The position numbers and the translations under genes are program-made. Below are positions 33,612-40,915 of a DNA stretch of 43,911 nt, piece by piece (the stretch's first letter is position 1; every line of letters starts with the position of its first letter). This DNA is from JBKJUK01 sp046590705. Its GTDB lineage: Bacteria; Acidobacteriota; Thermoanaerobaculia; Gp7-AA8. The notes under the pieces were generated by a model. It worked only from the letters and a program-made list of their open reading frames with translations, searched no databases and was not told the origin of the DNA. The DNA lies in assembly GCA_046590705.1 (NCBI GenBank), contig JBKJUK010000394.1, positions 1 through 43,911 on the forward strand. Direction: 5' to 3'.

Positions 33612-33803
33612 ATGAGATTCGACTGGGTAAGCATCCTGGCAACATTGATTCTAGTATCGATTGTCGTAACGATCATTCTCGCCGTCGCTTCGTACTTTGC
33701 GTATAAGGTTCGTGAGGCCAGACGGCCCAAAACTGCTGCGGAACTCCGCCAGGAAGGACAGGTAAAAGTCTTCTTCGAGCCCTATCAGCCGAAACAGCAG
33801 TGA
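33612..33803 (+). CDS. Small single-span membrane protein in the exopolysaccharide operon
   Basis: A 63-residue protein with one strong membrane helix (~6-31, VSILATLILVSIVVTIILAVASYFAY) and a basic, then conserved-looking C-terminal tail (KTAAELRQEGQVKVFFEPYQP). It is packed between the synthase (3-nt gap) and the next gene (1-nt gap), so it is a real operon member. Its position matches PgaD, the small auxiliary subunit of the PgaCD synthase, but PgaD is about twice as long with two helices and I see no sequence similarity. A functional analogue of PgaD is a reasonable guess only. Confidence 0.7.
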   Translation: MRFDWVSILATLILVSIVVTIILAVASYFAYKVREARRPKTAAELRQEGQVKVFFEPYQPKQQ

Positions 33804-33804
33804 C

Positions 33805-34866
33805 ATGTCGGATGACCACGATGGTTTCGACTGGAAGACCGTGCTTTTTTATGCGGTCGCCAGTCTTGCCGTTCTTGGGGTCGGATTATCGATTCTCTTT
33901 CTCTACTTCGAGAAGCAGAACCTGGTCAACTTGATTGCCGCAGAACCGCTTCCTCGCGTAGCAATCGTCACCTCCGATGAAGCGTCGAAGCTGGCTGCTT
34001 CATGGATCGCGATCCTTACACAATCCGGTTTCGCTCCTACGCTGGTCCCGGCCACGCGGTTCGCTGTTTTCGATGGCGTCATCGCAATCTGTGACCTCAC
34101 TTCTCCAGGCGCGGATCTGCTGAGCCAGATTGACGAACATCTTGCGGCAGGCAAGGGTCTGGCAATCCTGGGATCTCCCGCCGGGTCGGCAAACCCCACA
34201 TCACCGTTCCTGGGATTGACTACCAGCAAGGGAGAGACAGACAACGTGATCCAGCTTGCTGCTGCGGTGTCGCCGGTCCTCGCCAGAGTCACACCCTCGT
34301 ACGAATTCGGTACTGCTCACGGCAAGGCCTTCATCCTTCAGGAGACCGCTGAAATGACGGTGGATGCCCGCTGGAAAACCAGCTCGCGTGCGGCCGTGGC
34401 GCATTTCACGCGGGGAGACGGGAGAGTGGTCTGGTTCGGTTTCAATCCGGCAGCACTTTACAACCCCAAAGACCGACAACTCGGATTGTTCATGCGCACT
34501 GCCTTTCGCTGGAGCGCAGGTCAGCCGGTCTCGGAAGGTGCGGTCGGCACGCCGCCGGTCGCCCGCGCGCTCACACCGGACGCGCGCAACGACGCCAGAG
34601 CAAAGCGGCTGAGCTTCAGCGTTGACCGTCTTCAAAAGGAAGGCACCTTCACGGTCAGGCTGTACAACAAGGGAAAGGAAAACCTGCAGAATCCGACCGT
34701 CCGATTCTGGCTGCCGCCCAAAACCTCGAACGTAACGTTGTCGGGAGGATTCCTGGCCCGTCGAAAGGTCACCTTGCATCCGGTGCCGGAGGGAGACTCC
34801 GTTCTGATCACGCTCCCGTCGCTCGCGCCGAACGAGGACCGGATTCTGAAGCTGAAAGCTCAGTGA
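33805..34866 (+). CDS. Membrane-anchored protein with GATase-like domain and C-terminal beta-sandwich
   Basis: A 353-residue protein of unknown function. One N-terminal helix (~14-33, LFYAVASLAVLGVGLSILFLYF) anchors it with the rest outside the cytoplasm. Residues ~50-245 look like a class I glutamine-amidotransferase-like alpha/beta fold of the kind attached to some extracellular polysaccharide deacetylases: DGVIAICDLTSPGADLLSQIDEHLAAGKGLAILGSPAG and later HFTRGDGRVVWFGFNPAALY and FMRTAFRWSAGQPV. No catalytic Cys is seen. Residues ~270-353 are a beta-sandwich (TFTVRLYNKGKENLQNPTVRFWLPP). The deacetylase domain itself is absent. Last gene of the operon; it may occupy the periplasmic slot filled by PgaB elsewhere. 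Confidence 0.65.
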   Translation: MSDDHDGFDWKTVLFYAVASLAVLGVGLSILFLYFEKQNLVNLIAAEPLPRVAIVTSDEASKLAASWIAILTQSGFAPTLVPATRFAVFDGVIAICDLTSPGADLLSQIDEHLAAGKGLAILGSPAGSANPTSPFLGLTTSKGETDNVIQLAAAVSPVLARVTPSYEFGTAHGKAFILQETAEMTVDARWKTSSRAAVAHFTRGDGRVVWFGFNPAALYNPKDRQLGLFMRTAFRWSAGQPVSEGAVGTPPVARALTPDARNDARAKRLSFSVDRLQKEGTFTVRLYNKGKENLQNPTVRFWLPPKTSNVTLSGGFLARRKVTLHPVPEGDSVLITLPSLAPNEDRILKLKAQ

Positions 34867-34997
34867 GTCGCAAGGCTTGCTCGCGACGGTTGAATGAGGC
34901 GGGTTAGTTGCCGAGTGCTCAAATCGGTTCATTAGATGCTGACCCGCAGCTCGGCGAATGGAGAAAAAATCAGGTCGTCGCGCATCCGCATGTTAGC

Positions 34998-35148
34998 CGT
35001 CATCCCGAGAGGCGGGCTGGGTGGGTTCGAGGGATCTACGCACAGGGATCGCGCTGTAAATCTTCAGCGCGATCCTTTCGCGTAGATTCCTCAGTCGCAG
35101 CTTCGTCCATGTGTGCGTGCGAGCACGACGTGCTCCTTCGGAATGACG
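34998..35148. repeat. Composite palindromic element, copy C
   Basis: 151 bp bounded by CGTCATCCCGA and TCGGAATGACG. Inside, GAGGGATCTACGC faces GCGTAGATTCCTC, with a GATCGCGCTG / CAGCGCGATC stem at the centre. Copy D (35861-36012) is its reverse complement with high similarity. It occupies much of the 34867-35253 gap upstream of queD; the rest of that gap shows nothing I can name. Confidence 0.85.
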
Positions 35149-35238
35149 TTGGTGGTCCGCCCAACTGTCGCCTGTCACACGCCGCCTCTTCGCGTCCGTC
35201 GAGCTAAAGCAGATGCGTAAGGAACCACAGCCTGCATC

Positions 35239-35244
35239 TATAAT
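35239..35244 (+). promoter_or_regulatory. -10-like TATAAT, 9 nt before queD ATG
   Basis: A perfect TATAAT ends 9 nt before the queD start with no ribosome site between, implying a leader of zero to three bases. No -35 consensus is evident. Confidence 0.5.
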
Positions 35245-35253
35245 CCGCGCGAA

Positions 35254-35628
35254 ATGATCAGTCCCCACATCGTTGAACTCGTCAAGGACTTCAACTTCGA
35301 AGCAGCGCATTTTTTGCCGAACCTTCCTGCGTCCCACAAGTGCCGCCGGATGCACGGTCACTCCTTCAGGGGAGAGGTTGCTGTTCGCGGTCCGATCGAT
35401 CCTGAGACTGGCTGGCTCATGGACTTCGGCGATCTGAAGAAGATCCTCGGTCCGCTCATTCAGCAACTCGACCACTACCTGCTGAATGAAATCGAGGAAC
35501 TGGAGAACCCGACCTCGGAAATGCTGGCGGTCTGGTTCTGGAAGCGTCTGTCGCCCAGTCTTCCGATTCTCGTCCGAGTGACGATCGAAGAAACGTGTAC
35601 CTCCAGATGCAACTATTTTGGTGGCTGA
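35254..35628 (+). CDS. queD: 6-carboxy-5,6,7,8-tetrahydropterin synthase (QueD/PTPS family)
   Basis: A 124-residue enzyme of the 6-pyruvoyl-tetrahydropterin synthase fold, expected to convert dihydroneopterin triphosphate to 6-carboxytetrahydropterin in queuosine/7-deazaguanine synthesis. The zinc histidines are visible: His19 (FEAAHFLP) and His34/His36 (CRRMHGHSF), with the catalytic Cys30 in the C-x3-H-G-H arrangement of QueD. Also present are WLMDFGDLKK, the LDHYLLN catalytic His/Asp region, PTSEMLA and the substrate-anchoring Glu in VTIEETCTSRCNY. No queC, queE or queF is in the window. The gene stands alone, bracketed by inverted palindromic elements C and D. Confidence 0.92.
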   Translation: MISPHIVELVKDFNFEAAHFLPNLPASHKCRRMHGHSFRGEVAVRGPIDPETGWLMDFGDLKKILGPLIQQLDHYLLNEIEELENPTSEMLAVWFWKRLSPSLPILVRVTIEETCTSRCNYFGG

Positions 35629-35860
35629 TGATGCGTTGAAACAGCTGTGACGCGTCATATCGCGGCGGTCTCATCCCGAGCAGGCGCGGGTGGGTGAGAG
35701 GGGCGAGGGAACTCTCATGTCGACGAACGATGTGACTTGGTGCAACAGATTGTCAGGTGCCCGAGTTTTCTCGTTTGACAGTTACATCGTCCGTGACTCG
35801 CTTCTAAGAAACTCAAAGGTTTTATGGGGCTTTGCGATCCAGATATTGCTGGAACAGTAA

Positions 35861-36012
35861 CGTCATTCCGAAGGAGCACGCCGCGCCCTGTCGCGGGTCG
35901 AGACTGGTGTTGCGACTGAGGAATCTACGCGAATGGGTCGCGCTCGACATTCACAGCGCGGTCTCTGCGCGTAGATCCCTCGCACCCACCCAACCCGCCG
36001 CTCGGGATGACG
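35861..36012. repeat. Composite palindromic element, copy D
   Basis: 152 bp bounded by CGTCATTCCGA and TCGGGATGACG, with GAGGAATCTACGCG facing CGCGTAGATCCCTCGC. It is copy C in the opposite direction. The surrounding 35629-36211 gap is otherwise without a recognisable gene; a partial extra end (GCTCGGATGACAGG) lies near 36068. Confidence 0.85.
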
Positions 36013-36199
36013 AATGCTCGGCGATCTTGTTTCTTTCTCTCAGTCGCCGCGCAGCGCGGTTCGGGGCTCGGATGACAGGAACTGCGGTGGGGAACTGCGG
36101 TGGGGTCAGACGCACGTAAATTCAACCGATACACTCCCTTAGATTACCGCCGGACCGGTTCACTTTCGCCCCTCCCAGCCCATTCACCGGAGATCCCGC

Positions 36200-36205
36200 T
36201 ACAAT
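36200..36205 (+). promoter_or_regulatory. -10-like TACAAT, 6 nt before the MmeI-like GTG start
   Basis: TACAAT ends 6 nt before the GTG at 36212; no Shine-Dalgarno is present. Supports leaderless expression and the GTG start. Confidence 0.4.
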
Positions 36206-36211
36206 CCGTCG

Positions 36212-39200
36212 GTGACCTTTCTCGAATTCATCTCCCGCTGGAAGGACTCCTCCGGCGCGGAGCGCGCCAACAAGGATCAGTTCTTGTCCGAGCTCTGCGA
36301 CGTCCTGGGGGTCGACCGGCCCAACCCGACCGTCGGCGACCCTGCCCGCGATCTGTACGTCTTCGAGAAAGACGTCGACATCCCGCACGAAGACGGGCGC
36401 AAGACCATCGGCAAGATCGATCTTTACAAGCACGGTTTCTTTCTGCTCGAAGCGAAGCAGGGCTCCGAGGCGCTCAGCAAAAAGTTAGGCACTGCACGTC
36501 GCGGTACACCGTCCTGGAACATCGCCATGCAGGACGCCTACGGTCAGGCCCTCGGTTATGCGCGCACCATCGGAACGGCGCCGCCTTTCCTGATCATCTG
36601 CGACATCGGTCACTGCTTCGATCTTTACGCGTCGTTCGACGGCAGCGGGAACTACCGCAAGTGGCCGGATGCGCTGGCCTCACGTATCTACCTGAGCGAT
36701 CTGGAGCGACACGCCGACACCTTTCGCAAGATCTTCACCGATCCCCATGCGCTCGATCAATCGAAGATCGCCGCACGTGTCACACGCGAAATCGCTGAGC
36801 ACATTGCCAGGCTCGCTCGCGCGCTCGAAGCGGGTGGACACAAACCGGAGTTCGTCGCCCAGTTCCTCATGCGCTGTCTCTTCACCATGTTCGCCGAGGA
36901 CGTGGAGCTGATTCAGAGAGGATTGTTTTCCAAAATGCTGCAGGAGCGCTGGATCGAGAACCCTGCGCTCTTCCAGCCGGAGGTCGAGGACCTCTGGAAG
37001 ACCATGAACGAAGGCGGCAATATTTTGGGCGTCGGGAAGATCCTCCGCTTCAACGGCGGCCTCTTCGCTGATCCCACCGCGCTGCCGCTGACCAGGGACC
37101 AGCTCAACATCCTCGGCCGGGCTGCGGCAAGCGACTGGCGCGACGTCGAGCCTGCCATCTTCGGCACGCTGCTCGAGCGCGCCCTCGATCCGAAAGAACG
37201 TCACCGCCTCGGCGCGCACTACACGCCGCGCGCGTACGTCGAGCGGCTGGTGCGTCCGACCATCGAGGAGCCGCTGCGTGAGGAGTGGGAAGCGGCGCGC
37301 GCTGAAGTGCGACAGATCATGGAGGCCGCCAAGTCGGACGACGACACCAAGGCCATGGTGGCGGCGCGCAAACCGGTGTATGCCTTCTACGACAAGCTGA
37401 CGCAGACCCGCGTACTCGACCCGGCTTGCGGCTCCGGAAACTTTCTCTACGTCACCCTCGATCTATTCAAGCGCATCGAGAACGAGATCCTGGCGCTGCT
37501 GCACGACCTCGGCGACAACGCCGTCTTCAATCTGCACGGACGCTCGGTCACACCCGAGCAATTCCTCGGCATCGAGATCAAACCGTGGGCCAAAGAGATC
37601 GCCGAGCTGGTGCTCTGGATCGGCTACCTGCAGTGGCAGACCCGCAACCGAGGCTGGAAGACCAACGTGCCCGAGCCCGTGCTGCGCGACTACCACAACA
37701 TCGAATGCCGCGACGCCGTGCTGGCCTACGACCGCGTCGAACCTGCAGTGGACGGTGAGGGGAAGCCGATCACGCGATGGGACGGTGAAACCATGAAGAT
37801 GAGTCCCGTCACCGGCGAAGAGATTCCAGACGAAACGGCGCGCGTGACGGTGATGCGATACGTGAATCCGCGTAAAGCGGAGTGGCCGAAGGCGGACTAC
37901 ATCGTGGGGAATCCGCCGTTCATCGGGACCAAGAGAATGCGTGATGCTCTCGGCGACGGGTACGTCGAAGAGCTTCGTCGGGTGTACTCAGGAACCATCG
38001 AGGACAACGCTGATTTTGTGATGTACTGGTGGGACACCGCGGCAGCAATCGTTGCGAACAAATCGGCGAAACGATTTGGATTCATTACGACGAATAGCAT
38101 CAGCCAGAGTTTCAATCGACGAGTCATTGCTCGCCACCTCGGCGACGGTATCCGCATTTGTTTTGCGATCCCTGATCATCCGTGGTCCGACAGCGAGACA
38201 GGCGCCGCTGTGCGGATCGCTATGACGGTGGCCGACAGCGAAACGCAGCACACAGGCATTCTCCTTCGCGTCGTCGAAGAGGGTGAGTCCGGCGGTGACG
38301 CTACCGCCGTAGTCCTGAGCGAACCGCGAACCGGGCAGATTTCAGACGACCTGCAGATCGGCACTTCGACATCAGGATCCGCCGTCGCACTGAGATCGAA
38401 CGCCGCGCTGTCGAGCATGGGTGTCGCTCTTCACGGCTCTGGTTTCATCGTCGATCCTGTGACTGCCGAGCAATATCGTGGCCGAGGTGCATCAGCGATT
38501 CGAAGATATATCGCTGGAAAGGATCTCCTCCAACGGGCACGTGAACTTTACCTCATCGACTTCTCACGTCTGTCCGAGAGTGAAGCTCGCAATGCAAACG
38601 AACTCGCATTTCAGCATGTGATTGATCATGTCTTGCCGGAAAGAAGAGTGAACCGGCGTGACGCGATCCGGACGAAGTGGTGGCGCTTCGGGTGGGAGCG
38701 GCCTGAGATCCGGAAAGCGCTTGTCGCTCTTGATCGATTCATCGCCACGACAGAAACATCAAAGCATCGGGTGTTTCAATTCGTCGACGGGTCAGTTCTC
38801 GCTGACCATTCAATAGTTGTGATAGCCCTCGCCGGCGGTGAATGGCTCGCCAGTCTCTCAAGCCGCGTTCACTCCGTCTGGGCACTCGCAGCGGGCGGGA
38901 CGCTCGAAGACAGGCCGAGATACAACAAGACTGTCTGCTTCGATCCGTTCCCCTTTCCTAACTCTGGCGACGAATCGCTGACGCAGCGCATGCGCGACGT
39001 CGGCGAGCGGCTCGATGCGCACCGCAAGCGGCAACAGGCGCTGCATCCCGATCTAACAATCACTTGGATGTACAACGTTCTGAATAACCTGCGCAATGGC
39101 GAACTCCTGACGGCGAAAGAGAAAACGATTCACGAGCAGGGACTCGTCTCGGTGCTGAAGCAGCTTCACGACGAGCTCGATGCTGCGGTGTTCGACGCCT

Positions 39201-39631
39201 ACGGCTGGCCGCACGATCTCACCGACGAGCAGATCCTCGAGCGTCTGGTGGCGCTCAACGCCGAGCGCGCCGAGGAGGAGAAGCGCGGCATCATCCGCTG
39301 GCTGCGTCCCGAGTTTCAGAACCCTGACAACACACAGAAGCCGGTACAGAACGAACTCGCCGGCGTTGCACCCACGCCCGTAGCCTCTCGGCCCTCAACC
39401 CTCACCGGCGACGGCCTGAAGCTGCCCTGGCCGCAGTCCCTGCCCCAACAGCTTACCGTCATCCGCGACACCTTCCAGCAGACCGCGGCCACCCTCGACG
39501 CCAGCAGTCTCGCCAAGTCCTTCAAGGGCGCGCGCACCAAAGACGTCGAGCAAGTCCTGGCCTCCCTCGAAGCGCTCGGCCACCTGGTATCCGTCGGCGA
39601 CCAACCGAAGCAATGGAGGGCCGCGCGTTAG
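36212..39631 (+). CDS. MmeI-like type IIL restriction-modification enzyme (single polypeptide)
   Basis: An 1139-residue fused endonuclease and N6-adenine methyltransferase. The N-terminal nuclease motif D-x9-E-x-K is intact: Asp70 and Glu80/Lys82 in KIDLYKHGFFLLEAKQ, the same numbering as in MmeI. A helical connector follows (~100-390), with LGAHYTPRAYVERLV before the methylase. SAM motif I is LDPACGSGNFLY (~402-413) and motif IV is NPPF (567-570). Downstream ~600-930 is the likely target-recognition region. The C-terminal ~200 residues end in a winged-helix-like segment (LAKSFKGARTKDVEQVLASLEALGHLV). MmeI is ~920 residues, so this one is longer, mainly at the C-terminus. PglX of BREX and DrmMI of DISARM have related methylases, but no other genes of those systems are here. 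GTG start, leaderless pattern. Recognition sequence cannot be predicted. Confidence 0.85.
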   Translation: MTFLEFISRWKDSSGAERANKDQFLSELCDVLGVDRPNPTVGDPARDLYVFEKDVDIPHEDGRKTIGKIDLYKHGFFLLEAKQGSEALSKKLGTARRGTPSWNIAMQDAYGQALGYARTIGTAPPFLIICDIGHCFDLYASFDGSGNYRKWPDALASRIYLSDLERHADTFRKIFTDPHALDQSKIAARVTREIAEHIARLARALEAGGHKPEFVAQFLMRCLFTMFAEDVELIQRGLFSKMLQERWIENPALFQPEVEDLWKTMNEGGNILGVGKILRFNGGLFADPTALPLTRDQLNILGRAAASDWRDVEPAIFGTLLERALDPKERHRLGAHYTPRAYVERLVRPTIEEPLREEWEAARAEVRQIMEAAKSDDDTKAMVAARKPVYAFYDKLTQTRVLDPACGSGNFLYVTLDLFKRIENEILALLHDLGDNAVFNLHGRSVTPEQFLGIEIKPWAKEIAELVLWIGYLQWQTRNRGWKTNVPEPVLRDYHNIECRDAVLAYDRVEPAVDGEGKPITRWDGETMKMSPVTGEEIPDETARVTVMRYVNPRKAEWPKADYIVGNPPFIGTKRMRDALGDGYVEELRRVYSGTIEDNADFVMYWWDTAAAIVANKSAKRFGFITTNSISQSFNRRVIARHLGDGIRICFAIPDHPWSDSETGAAVRIAMTVADSETQHTGILLRVVEEGESGGDATAVVLSEPRTGQISDDLQIGTSTSGSAVALRSNAALSSMGVALHGSGFIVDPVTAEQYRGRGASAIRRYIAGKDLLQRARELYLIDFSRLSESEARNANELAFQHVIDHVLPERRVNRRDAIRTKWWRFGWERPEIRKALVALDRFIATTETSKHRVFQFVDGSVLADHSIVVIALAGGEWLASLSSRVHSVWALAAGGTLEDRPRYNKTVCFDPFPFPNSGDESLTQRMRDVGERLDAHRKRQQALHPDLTITWMYNVLNNLRNGELLTAKEKTIHEQGLVSVLKQLHDELDAAVFDAYGWPHDLTDEQILERLVALNAERAEEEKRGIIRWLRPEFQNPDNTQKPVQNELAGVAPTPVASRPSTLTGDGLKLPWPQSLPQQLTVIRDTFQQTAATLDASSLAKSFKGARTKDVEQVLASLEALGHLVSVGDQPKQWRAAR

Positions 39632-40173
39632 CGGCGTCAGCGATGGAGGACATTACTGCTGTCATTCGAATGTTGAACGAGATGGAGAGAGACGGTGCCG
39701 TCGAACGTTACGCCATCGGGGGAGCCGTCGCCGCGACTTTCTATCTGGAACCGGCAGAGACGATGGATGTCGACGTGTTTGTGCCAGTATCTGCACCTGC
39801 CGGCGGGCTGATCATCACACTCGATCCGATCCTCGATTACCTTCGTAGCCGCGGATGCGAGTTGAAGAACGAGTACGTGATGGTCGGCGGCTGGCCCGTG
39901 CAGTTTCTACCGTCATCGCCCGGGTTGATTGATGAGGCGCTGCGCGAGGCGAACGAGTTTGATGTAGAGGGCTCGAAAGCGCGCGTATTCAGCCCGCTGC
40001 ATCTGGCGGCGATCGCCTTGCAGACCGGCAGGACAAAAGACAAGCTTCGTCTGATTCAGTTCAGAGAAGCGGGCCTGATCCAGAACAAAGAGTTTGAAAA
40101 CGTACTAGCTCGACATGGGCTTCTTGATCGTTGGCGCACCTTTGAGCAACAATTCCCGGCAGACCAACTATGA
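39613..40173 (+). CDS. Nucleotidyltransferase-fold protein coupled to a small downstream protein
   Basis: A 186-residue protein with a minimal nucleotidyltransferase signature: AIGGAVAATFYLEPAETMDVDVFVP contains the GG and DxD metal-binding motif (DVDVF). The remainder (VMVGGWPVQFLP, FSPLHLAAIALQTGRTKDKLRLI) matches the helical half of AbiEii/MNT-like proteins. Its start overlaps the end of the restriction enzyme gene by 19 bp; a second in-frame ATG at 39643 (MEDITAVIRML) may be the true start. The stop overlaps the ATG of the next gene in an ATGA junction. Possible roles are the toxin or antitoxin part of a two-gene module; the target is unknown. Confidence 0.75.
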   Translation: MEGRALAASAMEDITAVIRMLNEMERDGAVERYAIGGAVAATFYLEPAETMDVDVFVPVSAPAGGLIITLDPILDYLRSRGCELKNEYVMVGGWPVQFLPSSPGLIDEALREANEFDVEGSKARVFSPLHLAAIALQTGRTKDKLRLIQFREAGLIQNKEFENVLARHGLLDRWRTFEQQFPADQL

Positions 40174-40346
40174 GCACTCCCTTCGATCTGGCGAAAGTCA
40201 TGGCGAGCAAGCAGGAGCTTCGGAAAGAGCTCGCCGCTCGACCAATTGCAGAGAAGCTCCGCCTGCTCGACGAACTGCGACGCCGTTCGCTGAAACTGAA
40301 GTCAGCGAAGCCACTCTCCCCCAAGCCAGACTCGCTGACAAAATAA
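40170..40346 (+). CDS. 58-residue partner of the nucleotidyltransferase
   Basis: A short reading frame starting at the ATG of an ATGA overlap with the gene above. The product begins MSTPFDLAKVMASKQELR and is helical and highly charged (ELAARPIAEKLRLLDELRRR), ending in a basic Pro/Lys tail. I recall similar ~60-residue proteins with the pattern AEKLRLLDxLRxR next to nucleotidyltransferases in many genomes, which supports it as a real gene. A toxin-antitoxin-like pairing is inferred from the overlap and size; there is no functional evidence. Confidence 0.7.
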   Translation: MSTPFDLAKVMASKQELRKELAARPIAEKLRLLDELRRRSLKLKSAKPLSPKPDSLTK

Positions 40347-40481
40347 CGTCAGCGGCGCACCGCTTTGCGGGTGCATCTGTCGAGGGAAGTCGTCACATCT
40401 TTTCCTGCACGAACTACTGAACCGGCAGGTAGTTTCCGTAGAGGCTGAGCGAATCTGATAAGGCTTCGCGAAGGACTGCGA

Positions 40482-40700
40482 ATGAGCGGCTATCACATCA
40501 ACATCTTCTTCAGCGGCGAGGACAGCGGCTACATCGCCGACATCCCCGATCTCGCATCCTGTTCGGCGTTCGGGCAACCGGCGGAGGAAGCTCTTGCCGA
40601 GGTGAGGCGCGCCCGCGACGCCTGGGTCGCAAACGCGCGAGAGAAAAACATCGCCATTCCGGAGCCGCGTTACCGCCCGGCGACTTACCAGCTGCGGTGA
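40482..40700 (+). CDS. HicB-like antitoxin, orphan
   Basis: A 72-residue protein of the HicB partial RNase-H-fold family: YHINIFFSGEDSGYIADIPDLASCSAFGQPAEEALAEVRRARDAWV has the characteristic beta-strand, D-x-P-(D/G) turn and helix. It lacks the C-terminal DNA-binding extension found in many HicB antitoxins. AAGGA precedes the ATG by 7 nt. No HicA-type partner is visible in the 135 bp upstream or the ~215 bp downstream, so it is either an orphan or a stand-alone member, as is common. Confidence 0.75.
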   Translation: MSGYHINIFFSGEDSGYIADIPDLASCSAFGQPAEEALAEVRRARDAWVANAREKNIAIPEPRYRPATYQLR

Positions 40701-40915
40701 AGGCGATGTGCTGTGCGCTGGTGCAGCCTCCGCGTTCGTAAGTCGTTGGATCAAACGCACACATTTCACCAGATTGTTTGCCGATTGCCGTCGCTAACGG
40801 TCCCGCACACGCGGCGGCATGTCGTTGTTGATCGGGCTGAAGCGATCCTATTTCCGGTACCTGTAAGCATGGCGACCTTGCACCGAATGAGAAAACGAGG
40901 TCGACCGGTTCGAGA

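Noticed and set aside
36212..39631. BREX (PglX) or DISARM methylase
   Set aside because: The N-terminal D-x9-E-x-K nuclease motif and lack of any other BREX/DISARM gene favour a stand-alone MmeI-like enzyme.
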